A DNA stretch of 39,885 bases, from assembly GCA_902617515.1 (NCBI GenBank), contig CACMWX010000008.1, forward strand, positions 1 to 39,885, written 5' to 3'. The translations under genes and the position numbers were made by a program. Shown here one piece after another: positions 1-8,495 of this stretch. Numbering within the stretch: position 1 is the first letter of the stretch; each line of letters starts with the position of its first letter. The DNA is from an uncultured Alphaproteobacteria bacterium. GTDB lineage: Bacteria; Pseudomonadota; Alphaproteobacteria; HIMB59. The notes below the pieces were generated by a model that made no database searches, was not told where the DNA came from, and saw nothing but the letters and a program-made list of their open reading frames with translations.

Positions 1-688
1 TCATATTAGTATTTAGGTTTAAGCTCTTAAGCATACTTTTAATCTCAACAATACATCTTGTTATGTACGCAGCTCTTGCATTTTTGCCCAATGACTCTGC
101 ATCTATAATTCCTGCACCAATCGCATAGATATTTTTGAGGATACCTAAAAATTCAAGTGTCTTATAGCCTTCTGAATAATAAATTCTTATATTTGTTTCT
201 TTAAAGATATTACCGATATTTTTATTAAGTTTGTTACTAGATAAACTTAAGGCTGTGGGTTTCCCATATAAAACCTCATCTGCAAAGCTAGGTCCAGATA
301 AAAAATGGTAATTTTTTAAATTTAGTTTTTTTTTTATCAGATTTGAGATTAAATCACCATTCTTACTGATACCTTTTGAGCATATTATTAATTCATTAAT
401 TTTTTGATTTTTCAAATAATCGTCACAAAAATTATCAAATGCAGTAGCAGGTAAGACATAGAAAATATAATGATATTCACTAACTTTAAAATTACCCGAT
501 GTTGATTTCAGTTTTCTAGATAATTTGAAATTTTTATAATATTTTTTATTAATCTTGTTTTTATTTATTTGATTGGATAATTTCAGATCTCTTGTCCAAA
601 GATAAACATTATTATTTTTCTTTGAGAGTACATTAGCAATAGCTGTACCCCAAACACCTGCACCGACTACTAAAATTTTTTTATGCAC
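1..688 (-). CDS. gpsA: Glycerol-3-phosphate dehydrogenase [NAD(P)+] GpsA, partial (C-terminus outside window)
   Basis: GpsA reduces dihydroxyacetone phosphate to sn-glycerol 3-phosphate in the cytoplasm, supplying the backbone for phospholipids. Reading the minus strand from 688 gives one open frame of 229 residues running off the window edge; the family is usually about 330 residues, so roughly the last third is missing. The N-terminus starts MHKKILVVGAGVWGTAIAN, the dinucleotide-binding Rossmann motif GAGxWGTA. Around residues 130-150 is the family signature SGPSFADEVLYGKPTA, followed later by LKNIYAIGAGI and the NARAAYITR stretch expected before the catalytic C-terminal domain. The start is a GTG at 688-686, because an in-frame stop lies at 703-701 and no ATG is available. 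It diverges from glpD across a 175-base gap. No frameshift is seen in the visible part. Identity is very secure. Confidence 0.95.
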   Translation of the reverse strand, partial: MHKKILVVGAGVWGTAIANVLSKKNNNVYLWTRDLKLSNQINKNKINKKYYKNFKLSRKLKSTSGNFKVSEYHYIFYVLPATAFDNFCDDYLKNQKINELIICSKGISKNGDLISNLIKKKLNLKNYHFLSGPSFADEVLYGKPTALSLSSNKLNKNIGNIFKETNIRIYYSEGYKTLEFLGILKNIYAIGAGIIDAESLGKNARAAYITRCIVEIKSMLKSLNLNTNM

Positions 689-863
689 CTTTGTAATAAC
701 TCAATATCAATAGAGATAAACATTTTAATGGTATGTTTTGAATAAGAAAGAACAATATTTTTAATTAAGTCAATATCAAATTGATAAAAACTATTCAAAA
801 AATAGAAAAAAAAATTTACTCCTACTTTACATTTTTTGTTTTTTTGTATGAACTTCTTTTGAA

Positions 864-2297
864 ATGTATGATGTTGTAATAATTGGTGGTGGTATTAACG
901 GTGTTGGCATAGCAAGAGATGCTGCAGGAAGAGGTTTAAATACTTGTCTTATTGAAAAAGGTGATATTGCTTCCCAAACATCCTCATGGTCAACAAAATT
1001 AATTCATGGGGGAATAAGATATTTAGAAAACTACGATTTTAAACTAGTAAGAGAGTCTCTTATAGAAAGAGATGTGATAAAAAAAATTGCCCCCCATATT
1101 ACAAGACCTGTAAAATTTGTTTTACCTCATGTTCCAAGTTTAAGACCAAGCTGGATGATAAGAATTGGTTTGTTTTTGTATGATAGATTGAGTGGCAAAT
1201 CGACCTTTGAAAAATCAAAATGTATCTCTTTGAATGAGACTTTCAAAGAAAATCCAATAAAAGAGAAATTTAAAAGTGGCTATGTTTATTCTGATTTATT
1301 TGTTGATGACTCCCGACTAGCTCTACTTAACGCAGAGGATGCTATAAATAGAGGTGCAAAAGTCTACACAAACACAAATATTATCAAGACGGTAAGAGGT
1401 GAAGATGATTGGTCAATTTTTTTAGATAATGGTGAAGTTTTAAAATCAAAAGCTGTTGTTAATGCAACTGGGCCTTTTGCTATATCAGTTTTAAATAATA
1501 TTTTTGGTATAAAATCCAAAAAAAAATTAAGACTTGTTCAAGGAAGCCATTTAGTGGTCAAAAAAATATATGATGGGGATCAAGCATACATACTCCAATT
1601 AAATGATAAGCGTATAATTTTTATGATACCATTTAAAAAAAAATATACTTTAATAGGTACTACTGAACATGAAGTTGAAGATTTTGAAAATCCCAGAATT
1701 ACATATGATGAGAAAACTTATTTAATAAATTCAGTTAATTCCTTTATAAAAAAAAAGATTATCGATAATGATATTGTATGGACTTATTCAGGTGTAAGGC
1801 CATTAATTGAAGATAATAATCAGAAGGCATCAAAGTTATCAAGAGATTATGCTTTTGAAATTGACGATAAAGATGGGGCTCCAATTGTAACTGTTTTTGG
1901 AGGAAAACTTACAACCTACAGAAAGCTTTCAGAACAAGTTTTGAAAAGGTTAAGCAAGCACATAGTGGTTTCAAATAAAACATGGACATCCAATGAAGTT
2001 TTACCAGGTGCGTATGATACAATTATTAATAGCGAAAATATCCCTAAAAAAATATTAAAACGACTTATCGAAACATATGGAGCTAAAATATCAAAATTAA
2101 ATGAATATTATAATGAATTTAACACAGGTGGAGATCTGATTTTTGAGGATTTTTATGAATTTGAAGTAAAATATCTTATTAAAGAAGAAATGGCTCGAAC
2201 TTCTGAAGATATTTTATTTAGGAGAACAAAACTTGGAATTAATTTTCCTAAAGAGGCAAAGGATAAATTAGAAATTATTTTAAAAAGACACCTTTAG
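864..2297 (+). CDS. glpD: Aerobic glycerol-3-phosphate dehydrogenase GlpD (FAD-dependent)
   Basis: GlpD oxidises sn-glycerol 3-phosphate to dihydroxyacetone phosphate at the inner membrane and passes electrons to quinone. The 477-residue product is slightly shorter than the roughly 500-residue enterobacterial enzyme. It opens with the FAD-binding motif VVIIGGGINGVGIARDAAGRG, followed by the family blocks STKLIHGGIRYLE, FVDDSRLALLNAEDAINRGA, VNATGPF and GVRPLIED near residue 310, then VFGGKLTTYRKL around 355, and the helical C-terminal domain. The ATG at 864 puts the Rossmann motif at the very N-terminus, as expected. glpK follows after 18 bases, so the two are probably one transcript. Two uninterrupted nine-A runs (near 1634 and 1748) lie in this gene and stay in frame, a useful contrast to acnA. 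Confidence 0.96.
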   Translation: MYDVVIIGGGINGVGIARDAAGRGLNTCLIEKGDIASQTSSWSTKLIHGGIRYLENYDFKLVRESLIERDVIKKIAPHITRPVKFVLPHVPSLRPSWMIRIGLFLYDRLSGKSTFEKSKCISLNETFKENPIKEKFKSGYVYSDLFVDDSRLALLNAEDAINRGAKVYTNTNIIKTVRGEDDWSIFLDNGEVLKSKAVVNATGPFAISVLNNIFGIKSKKKLRLVQGSHLVVKKIYDGDQAYILQLNDKRIIFMIPFKKKYTLIGTTEHEVEDFENPRITYDEKTYLINSVNSFIKKKIIDNDIVWTYSGVRPLIEDNNQKASKLSRDYAFEIDDKDGAPIVTVFGGKLTTYRKLSEQVLKRLSKHIVVSNKTWTSNEVLPGAYDTIINSENIPKKILKRLIETYGAKISKLNEYYNEFNTGGDLIFEDFYEFEVKYLIKEEMARTSEDILFRRTKLGINFPKEAKDKLEIILKRHL

Positions 2298-2315
2298 TTC
2301 TTATGATATTATAAA

Positions 2316-3809
2316 TTGGTGCAAAAATTTATTTTATCAATTGATCAAGGAACAACTTCTACACGTTCATTAATTTTTAATGATAATTTTGAAATTGTTT
2401 CTAGTGATCAATTGGAATTTAAACAATACTTTCCAAAAGATGGGTGTGTAGAACACGACCCTCAAGAAATATTTAATTCTGTTTTACAAACGACACAAAA
2501 TGCAATTAAAAAAGCAAAAGTTAATTCCAGCCAAATATTAGGTATGGGAATAACTAATCAAAGAGAAACTGTAGTCATTTGGGACAAACAAACAGGTAAG
2601 CCTATTTACAAAGCTATTGTTTGGCAAGATAGAAGGACAGTAAATTATTGCAAAGATTTAACTAGGAAAGGATTTGCAAAAAAAATACAAAAAATTACTG
2701 GTCTTGTAATTGATGCATATTTTTCAGCAACTAAAATTAAATGGATACTTGACAATATAGAGTCATCAAAAAAACTGTTAAAAGAAGATAGGCTTTTATT
2801 TGGGACAATTGATACTTGGCTTCTGTGGAAGTTAACAGAGGGGAGGTCTTTTTTTACTGAGGCTACGAATGCTTCAAGAACCATGTTATATGACATCAAA
2901 AAAAACTGTTGGTCAAAGGAATTACTAAAAATTTTTAATATCCCTTATAAAATTCTTCCCGAGGTAAAAGATAGTGCAGATGATTTTGGGTACACAACTC
3001 TTTTTGGAAATAAGATCAAAATAGGAGGTATGGCTGGTGACCAACAAGCAGCAACAATTGGACAGGCCTGTTTTGAGCCAGGATCTATTAAGTCTACATA
3101 TGGGACTGGTTGTTTTATGATCATGAATATTGGACAAAAACTTAAAATATCAAAAAATAATTTGCTTACGACCATTGCATATAAAATTAATAATAAGACC
3201 ACTTATGCCTTAGAAGGTTCTATCTTCATTGCTGGAGCTGCTGTTCAGTGGTTAAGAGACTCACTTAAAGTTATCAAAACAGCACAAGAAACAGAGATTT
3301 TTTATTCAAAGAGCGATCAAAGTCAAAAAATTTACTTTGTTCCCGCTTTTGTTGGGTTAGGGGCTCCTTATTGGGATGGGGAAGCCAGAGGTGCAATTTT
3401 TGGAATGACAAGAAATACTGGAATAGCAGAGTTTGTCAAAGCCGCTATAGATAGTGTTGCATACCAAACTAAAGACTTGGTCATTGCCATGCAGAAAGAT
3501 AGTGGTGTTCCCATTAAACAACTTAAAGTCGATGGTGGAATGGTAGCAAATGAAGATTTCCTCCAATTTTTGTCAAATATTTTAATTTTAAATTGTGATA
3601 GGCCAAAAGTAACAGAAACAACTGCATTAGGGGCAGCCTATCTAGCTGGACTTTCTTCAGGATTTATTAAAAATACTGAGGAAATCTCTAAAAAGTGGCA
3701 AAGTGATAAAATATTTGAACCAAAACTTCACAAGAAGGAAGTAAAATATCTTTACGAAGGGTGGTTAAAAGCAGTAAAGAAAACAACAACAAAAAAGAAT
3801 AGCAAATAA
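2316..3809 (+). CDS. glpK: Glycerol kinase GlpK
   Basis: GlpK phosphorylates glycerol with ATP to sn-glycerol 3-phosphate, the substrate of the GlpD encoded just upstream. The 497-residue product matches the normal family length. It is an FGGY-family sugar kinase: the phosphate-binding motif SIDQGTTSTRS at the N-terminus, GITNQRET and WQDRRT around residues 80-105, FGTIDTWLLWKLT near 165, TNASRTMLYDI, then GDQQAATIGQ and STYGTGCF near 240-265, and GLGAPYWDGEARGAIFGMTR near 350. The start is either TTG at 2316 or GTG at 2319; no ATG is suitably placed, and both choices give the same N-terminal core. It lies in the likely operon glpD-glpK-lysR. No glycerol facilitator or glycerol-3-phosphate transporter is visible nearby. 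Confidence 0.97.
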   Translation: MVQKFILSIDQGTTSTRSLIFNDNFEIVSSDQLEFKQYFPKDGCVEHDPQEIFNSVLQTTQNAIKKAKVNSSQILGMGITNQRETVVIWDKQTGKPIYKAIVWQDRRTVNYCKDLTRKGFAKKIQKITGLVIDAYFSATKIKWILDNIESSKKLLKEDRLLFGTIDTWLLWKLTEGRSFFTEATNASRTMLYDIKKNCWSKELLKIFNIPYKILPEVKDSADDFGYTTLFGNKIKIGGMAGDQQAATIGQACFEPGSIKSTYGTGCFMIMNIGQKLKISKNNLLTTIAYKINNKTTYALEGSIFIAGAAVQWLRDSLKVIKTAQETEIFYSKSDQSQKIYFVPAFVGLGAPYWDGEARGAIFGMTRNTGIAEFVKAAIDSVAYQTKDLVIAMQKDSGVPIKQLKVDGGMVANEDFLQFLSNILILNCDRPKVTETTALGAAYLAGLSSGFIKNTEEISKKWQSDKIFEPKLHKKEVKYLYEGWLKAVKKTTTKKNSK

Positions 3810-3833
3810 AAAAATTTTTGATATTTATGTTAT

Positions 3834-4724
3834 ATGCGCATTAATATTGAAATTGGTGATATTGAAGCATTTATTGAATTAACTGAGACCAACTCTTTTG
3901 CTAAAGCTGCAAATAATTTAAATTTATCTCAACCCGCTCTCTCAAGAAGAATTCAAAAGTTAGAGCACGAATTAGGAACTACTCTATTTGATAGGACCAC
4001 TAGAAAAGTTCAGCTTTCATATTCTGGGAGAAATTTTTATGATCGAGCAAGAGGAATAATAGAGGCAGTCAAAACAGCAACAAAAACTCTGAATGAAAAA
4101 TATAGTTTTCCCTCAATAATTAAAATTGGGGTGGTTCATTCGGCGCTAAGAAATATTTTATTTTCATCACTTAAACAATTCAAAGAAATTGAACCAAGGT
4201 GTAAAGTTCAAATCATTGAAAGATCATCTAATAATGTTGTTGATAGTGTTTTGGGAGGTGAATGTGATTTTGGTATAAATTTTACTGGTAAACAAGAACC
4301 TGGAATTAGCTTCGAAAATTTATTTGTTGAAGATTACGTAGTTGTATTTCCAAAAGGAGACAAGTTAGAGAAAAAAAGAAAAATAAAGATATCTGAAATT
4401 AAAGGTAGGAATTTTATTTCAATATGGAAAGGTTCTGGGAGTAGAATTTATATTGAGAATGCACTTGCGCTCCAAGAAGAAGATATCGATTGGGCTTATG
4501 AGGTAAGGCACATACCAACAGCATTAAATATGGTTGAGCAAGGTCTTGGAATAACTCTTGCCCCAAAATTGGCTATTTCAAAAGATTATTCTTCTCTGTC
4601 ATATAGGCCTTTAATTGATCCCTCTGTAACTAGGACAATTGGATTAATAAAAAGATCTGGAAGAGATTTAAGCTATGACTCACAAAAATTATATGACCTT
4701 TTAAAAGAAAAATTTAAAAAATAA
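3834..4724 (+). CDS. LysR-family transcriptional regulator
   Basis: This 296-residue protein has the standard LysR layout: a winged helix-turn-helix at about residues 5-65 (including FAKAANNLNLSQPALSRRIQKLE and the wing region LFDRTTRKVQLSYSG), then a linker helix and a periplasmic-binding-protein-like effector domain to the C-terminus. The start lies 24 bases after glpK, so it is probably cotranscribed with glpDK and may control them, although glycerol genes are more commonly under DeoR-type GlpR. Its end coincides with an 11-bp inverted repeat at 4724-4762 directly upstream of acnA, so acnA is another possible target. The effector cannot be told from the sequence. Confidence 0.9.
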   Translation: MRINIEIGDIEAFIELTETNSFAKAANNLNLSQPALSRRIQKLEHELGTTLFDRTTRKVQLSYSGRNFYDRARGIIEAVKTATKTLNEKYSFPSIIKIGVVHSALRNILFSSLKQFKEIEPRCKVQIIERSSNNVVDSVLGGECDFGINFTGKQEPGISFENLFVEDYVVVFPKGDKLEKKRKIKISEIKGRNFISIWKGSGSRIYIENALALQEEDIDWAYEVRHIPTALNMVEQGLGITLAPKLAISKDYSSLSYRPLIDPSVTRTIGLIKRSGRDLSYDSQKLYDLLKEKFKK

Positions 4725-4762
4725 TTAATTAGTATAATGCATAAATAAATTTACTAATTAAT
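4724..4762. promoter_or_regulatory. 11-bp perfect inverted repeat between lysR and acnA
   Basis: The arms ATTAATTAGTA (4724-4734) and TACTAATTAAT (4752-4762) are exact reverse complements separated by 17 bases. The repeat sits over the lysR stop and 15 bases before the acnA start. It is AT-rich and lacks a U-tract, so it is a weak terminator candidate. An operator for a dimeric or tetrameric regulator such as the adjacent LysR protein is the alternative. Chance occurrence in AT-rich DNA is possible. Confidence 0.35.
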
Positions 4763-4777
4763 GTTTATAATAAAACC

Positions 4778-7413
4778 ATGTTGTCAGTAGATAGTTTTAA
4801 AACACTTGATCAATTTTCAAATAATGGAAAAGAGTACATTTTCTATAACCTATCTAGATTGGAGGATAATTTTCCTAAAATAAAAAATGTACCCAAATCA
4901 AAAAAAGATACTCATTGAAAATTTACTTAGATTAGAAGATGGCAAAGATGTAAATAAAGACCTTATCGAAAATGTATTAGAAAATCCTGAGAAAAAGCAT
5001 GAAATATTTTTTCTTCCTTCAAGAGTGTTAATGCAAGACTTTACTGGCGTGCCTGCTGTTGCAGATTTAGCAGCAATGCGTGATGCTGTTTCAAAAAAAA
5101 GGTGGTAATCCATCAAAAGTTAATCCTATGTCCCAAGTCGACTTAGTAATAGATCATTCTGTAATGGTTGATTATTTTGCTAGCTCAAATGCATTTCAAA
5201 AAAATGTAGATATGGAATTTGGAAGAAATGCAGAGAGATATGAGTTTTTAAAATGGGGACAACAAGCTTTTAAAAATTTTAGAGTTATTCCTCCTGGCAC
5301 AGGAATATGCCATCAAGTAAATTTAGAATATTTAGCTCAAGTAGTCTGGGGCAAGGAGCTTAACGAAAAAGTTTTATTATATCCTGACACATTAGTTGGA
5401 ACAGACAGTCATACGACAATGGTAAATGCACTTGGTGTTCTAGGTTGGGGAGTAGGAGGAATTGAAGCTGAGGCTGCTATGCTTGGCCAATCTGTATCAA
5501 TGCTTTTACCAGAAGTTGTTGGTTTTGAAGTATCGGGAAAAATGAAAGAGGGTGTTACAGCAACAGATCTAGTTTTAACAATTGTACAAATGCTTCGAGA
5601 AAAAGGAGTAGTTGGAAAATTTGTTGAATTCTACGGTGATGGTTTAAAGAATTTATCACTCGCTGACAGGGCAACTATTGCCAACATGGCTCCAGAATAT
5701 GGAGCAACTTGTGGTTTTTTTGCAGTTGATGAAGAAACTATCAAGTACTTGAGGTTGACGTCTAGAGACTCCGATCTGATAAATACCGTTGAAAAATATA
5801 ACAGAATTCAAGGTTTATGGGCCGATGACACATGTAATTATAATGATACCGTTCATTTACAATTAGAAAATGTTCAAGCATCATTAGCAGGGCCTAAAAG
5901 ACCTCAAGATAGAATTAATCTTGAAAGCGTAAATTTTAATTTTAAAGAATTTTCAAAAAACAAACCTATTGAAAAAGAAATTAAAAATCACAATTACAAA
6001 ATGCAAGACGGTAACGTTGTAATTGCTGCTATTACTTCATGTACTAATACCTCTAATCCAGATGTCTTAGTTGCAGCAGGCTTAGTCGCAAAAAAAGCTT
6101 GTGAATTAGGTCTTCAAGTAAAACCTTGGGTTAAGACTTCTTTAGCACCTGGTTCAAAAGTTGTTACTGATTATTTGGCTAAATCGGGTTTGAATAAATA
6201 TTTAGACCAACTTGGTTTTCATCTAGTTGGTTATGGATGCACTACGTGTATAGGAAACTCAGGGCCACTTGATAAAGATATTGCCGAGTGTATCTCAAAT
6301 AATGATTTAACAGTTGCTTCTGTACTTTCAGGTAATAGAAATTTTGAAGGCAGAGTTAATCCACACGTTAAAGCTAATTATCTTGCCTCACCACCTTTGG
6401 TTGTAGCATATGCTTTAGCAGGGTCTGTACTTATTAATTTGGCAAGTGATCCCATTGGTATTGACACAGATGGTAATGAAGTATTTTTAAAAGACATTTG
6501 GCCAAGCAATAGCGAAATCCGAAATGCTGTTGAAAAAAATGTATCGCCTGAAATGTTTAAAAAACAATACTCTAATGCTTTAGATGGGCCAAAAGAATGG
6601 CAAAAAATTAATACTTCTACAGGAGACCTGTATAATTGGAATTCTTCATCAACTTACGTACAAAAACCTCCGTTTTTTGATAATCAATCAAATGATGATA
6701 AAGAGATTAAGCCAATTGAGAATGCAAGACCTTTATTACTTCTAGGCAATAGTGTTACTACAGATCACATTTCACCTGCAGGGGCTATTAAAGTTGATAG
6801 TCCTGCTGGCAACTACTTCATGGAAAGGCAAATACGTCAAAATGATTTTAATTCATATGGTGCTAGAAGGGGCAATCATGAAGTAATGGTCAGGGGTACT
6901 TTTGCCAATATAAGAATTAAAAACCAACTGCTATCAAACGTTGAGGGCGGATACTCAATTTTAGAACCTGATAAGAAAAAAATGAGTGTTTATGATGTTG
7001 CTATGGAGTATGCAAAAAGGTCTGAAAATGTTGTTGTTTTTGCAGGAGAAGAATACGGAACTGGATCATCGCGTGATTGGGCTGCAAAAGGTACGAAGTT
7101 ATTAGGTATTAAGGCAGTTATTGCTGAAAGTTTTGAAAGAATACACCGATCAAATTTGGTTGGAATGGGAGTTCTGCCTATTCAACTTAAAAGTCACACA
7201 ATAAATGATTTAAATATTCAATCGTCTGATTTAATAAATATAAAACTTACTGAAGACCTGAAGCCTTTACAAGAATTAGAAGTCATTATTCAAAACAATT
7301 TGAGAAATATAAAAATAGATTGTATTTTAAGAATTGATACTATCAATGAGCTACAATATTATAAAGCAGACGGCATATTAAATTTTGTTTTAAAAAATAT
7401 TCTAAAAAATTAA
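4778..7413 (+). CDS. acnA: Aconitate hydratase AcnA, interrupted by two apparent +1 frameshifts in A-runs
   Basis: Aconitase isomerises citrate to isocitrate in the TCA cycle. The reading frame begins at ATG 4778 ([19 protein letters not shown]), shifts at the seven-A run 4900-4906 into the frame reading [17 protein letters not shown], and shifts again at the eight-A run 5093-5100 into the frame that continues to 7413. Removing one A from each run gives VPKSKKILIEN and [14 protein letters not shown], exactly the family sequence, and a product of 877 residues, close to the usual 890. Diagnostic motifs are intact: [18 protein letters not shown] block ([20 protein letters not shown]), [11 protein letters not shown], the cluster cysteines in [11 protein letters not shown] and [14 protein letters not shown], and [13 protein letters not shown]. 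Because the rest is undamaged, sequencing error or polymerase slippage is likelier than true decay. Its 3' end overlaps convergent sucB by 4 bases. Confidence 0.93.
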
Positions 7414-8495
7414 ATAATTTTTGGATTTTCTAACAGTTCTTTCAGTCTAACTAAAAAAGTTACTGCTTGCTTACCATCTATTAATCTGTGGTCATAACTT
7501 AATGCAATATACATCATTGGTTTTATAACAATCTTCTTTTTTACAGCGATAGGTCTATCAATTATTGAGTGCATACCTAATATAGCACTTTGAGGTGGGT
7601 TGATAATTGGGGTGCTCATCATAGAACCATATATTCCTCCATTTGTAATTGAGAATGTTCCTCCTGATAAATCACTCATGGAAAGTTTATTTGAATTTGC
7701 TTTCTCAGATAATTCAATAATATACTTTTCAATTTCTGCATTTGATAAATCTCCAGCATTTCTAATTATTGGAACAACAAGCCCCTTTTCAGATCCAATT
7801 GCAATACCTATATCAAAGTAGTTTTTATATATTATTTTATCTTCATGAATTTCTGAATTAATCTCTGGTATTTCTTTTAAAACTTTTGTGCAAGCTTTAA
7901 CAAAAAAAGACATAATGCCAAGTTTTACACCATGTTTTTTTTGAAAACTTGTTTGTTCTTTTTTTCTAAGAGACATAATTGCTGACATATCGACTTCGTT
8001 AAATGTTGTGAGAATGGCAGCTGTATTTTGAGCTTCTTTTAACCTTCTCGCAATTGTTTGCCTTAATTTTGACATTGGGATAGTTTTTTCATCTAACTTA
8101 GAGTCATCTTTGTCGAAGTTTGGGAGATCAACTACCTTAGCTGGAGTTTTTGTTTGATTTTCGCTAACTTTAGAGACATTAGATGGGTCAATTGTTTGTT
8201 TTTCTTCATTTATTTCTTCGATTTGACTTGTCTCTGGTTTAGTCTTTTGTTCAGTAGTCGTATTTTCTGATATTTCAGCAATAGATTGACCAACATTCAC
8301 AGTAGATCCCTCTGGGGTTATTATCTTTGTTAATTTTCCAGAGGTTTGAGCAGGAATTTCAATTGTGATTTTCTCTGTTTCAATTTCAGCTAAATTATCG
8401 CCAGACTTAAAGCTATCTCCCTCTTTGATCAACCAAGATGTAAGCGTGCCTTCAATGATCGACTCTCCAAGCTCAGGTACTGTTATGTTTTTCAT
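7410..8495 (-). CDS. sucB: 2-oxoglutarate dehydrogenase E2 (dihydrolipoyl succinyltransferase) SucB, lacking the E3-binding domain
   Basis: SucB carries the swinging lipoyl arm and transfers succinyl groups to CoA in the 2-oxoglutarate dehydrogenase complex. The lipoyl domain covers residues 1-77, with the modified lysine expected at K42 in [11 protein letters not shown]. The catalytic domain starts near residue 138 ([17 protein letters not shown]) and ends with [13 protein letters not shown], where H336 and D340 are the acyltransferase active site. Between them lies only about 60 charged, low-complexity residues: the peripheral subunit-binding domain, with its conserved GTG/GGR core, is absent. 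Total length is 361 residues against about 405 in E. coli, a difference of the size of that domain. The ATG shares one base with the sucA stop (TAATG), indicating translational coupling. Confidence 0.95.
   Translation of the reverse strand: MKNITVPELGESIIEGTLTSWLIKEGDSFKSGDNLAEIETEKITIEIPAQTSGKLTKIITPEGSTVNVGQSIAEISENTTTEQKTKPETSQIEEINEEKQTIDPSNVSKVSENQTKTPAKVVDLPNFDKDDSKLDEKTIPMSKLRQTIARRLKEAQNTAAILTTFNEVDMSAIMSLRKKEQTSFQKKHGVKLGIMSFFVKACTKVLKEIPEINSEIHEDKIIYKNYFDIGIAIGSEKGLVVPIIRNAGDLSNAEIEKYIIELSEKANSNKLSMSDLSGGTFSITNGGIYGSMMSTPIINPPQSAILGMHSIIDRPIAVKKKIVIKPMMYIALSYDHRLIDGKQAVTFLVRLKELLENPKII

Noticed and set aside
4900..4906. Programmed -1 ribosomal frameshift at A-AAA-AAG in acnA
   Set aside because: The needed change of frame is +1 (or -2), and the second site at 5093-5100 also needs +1, so a -1 event would not restore the protein.
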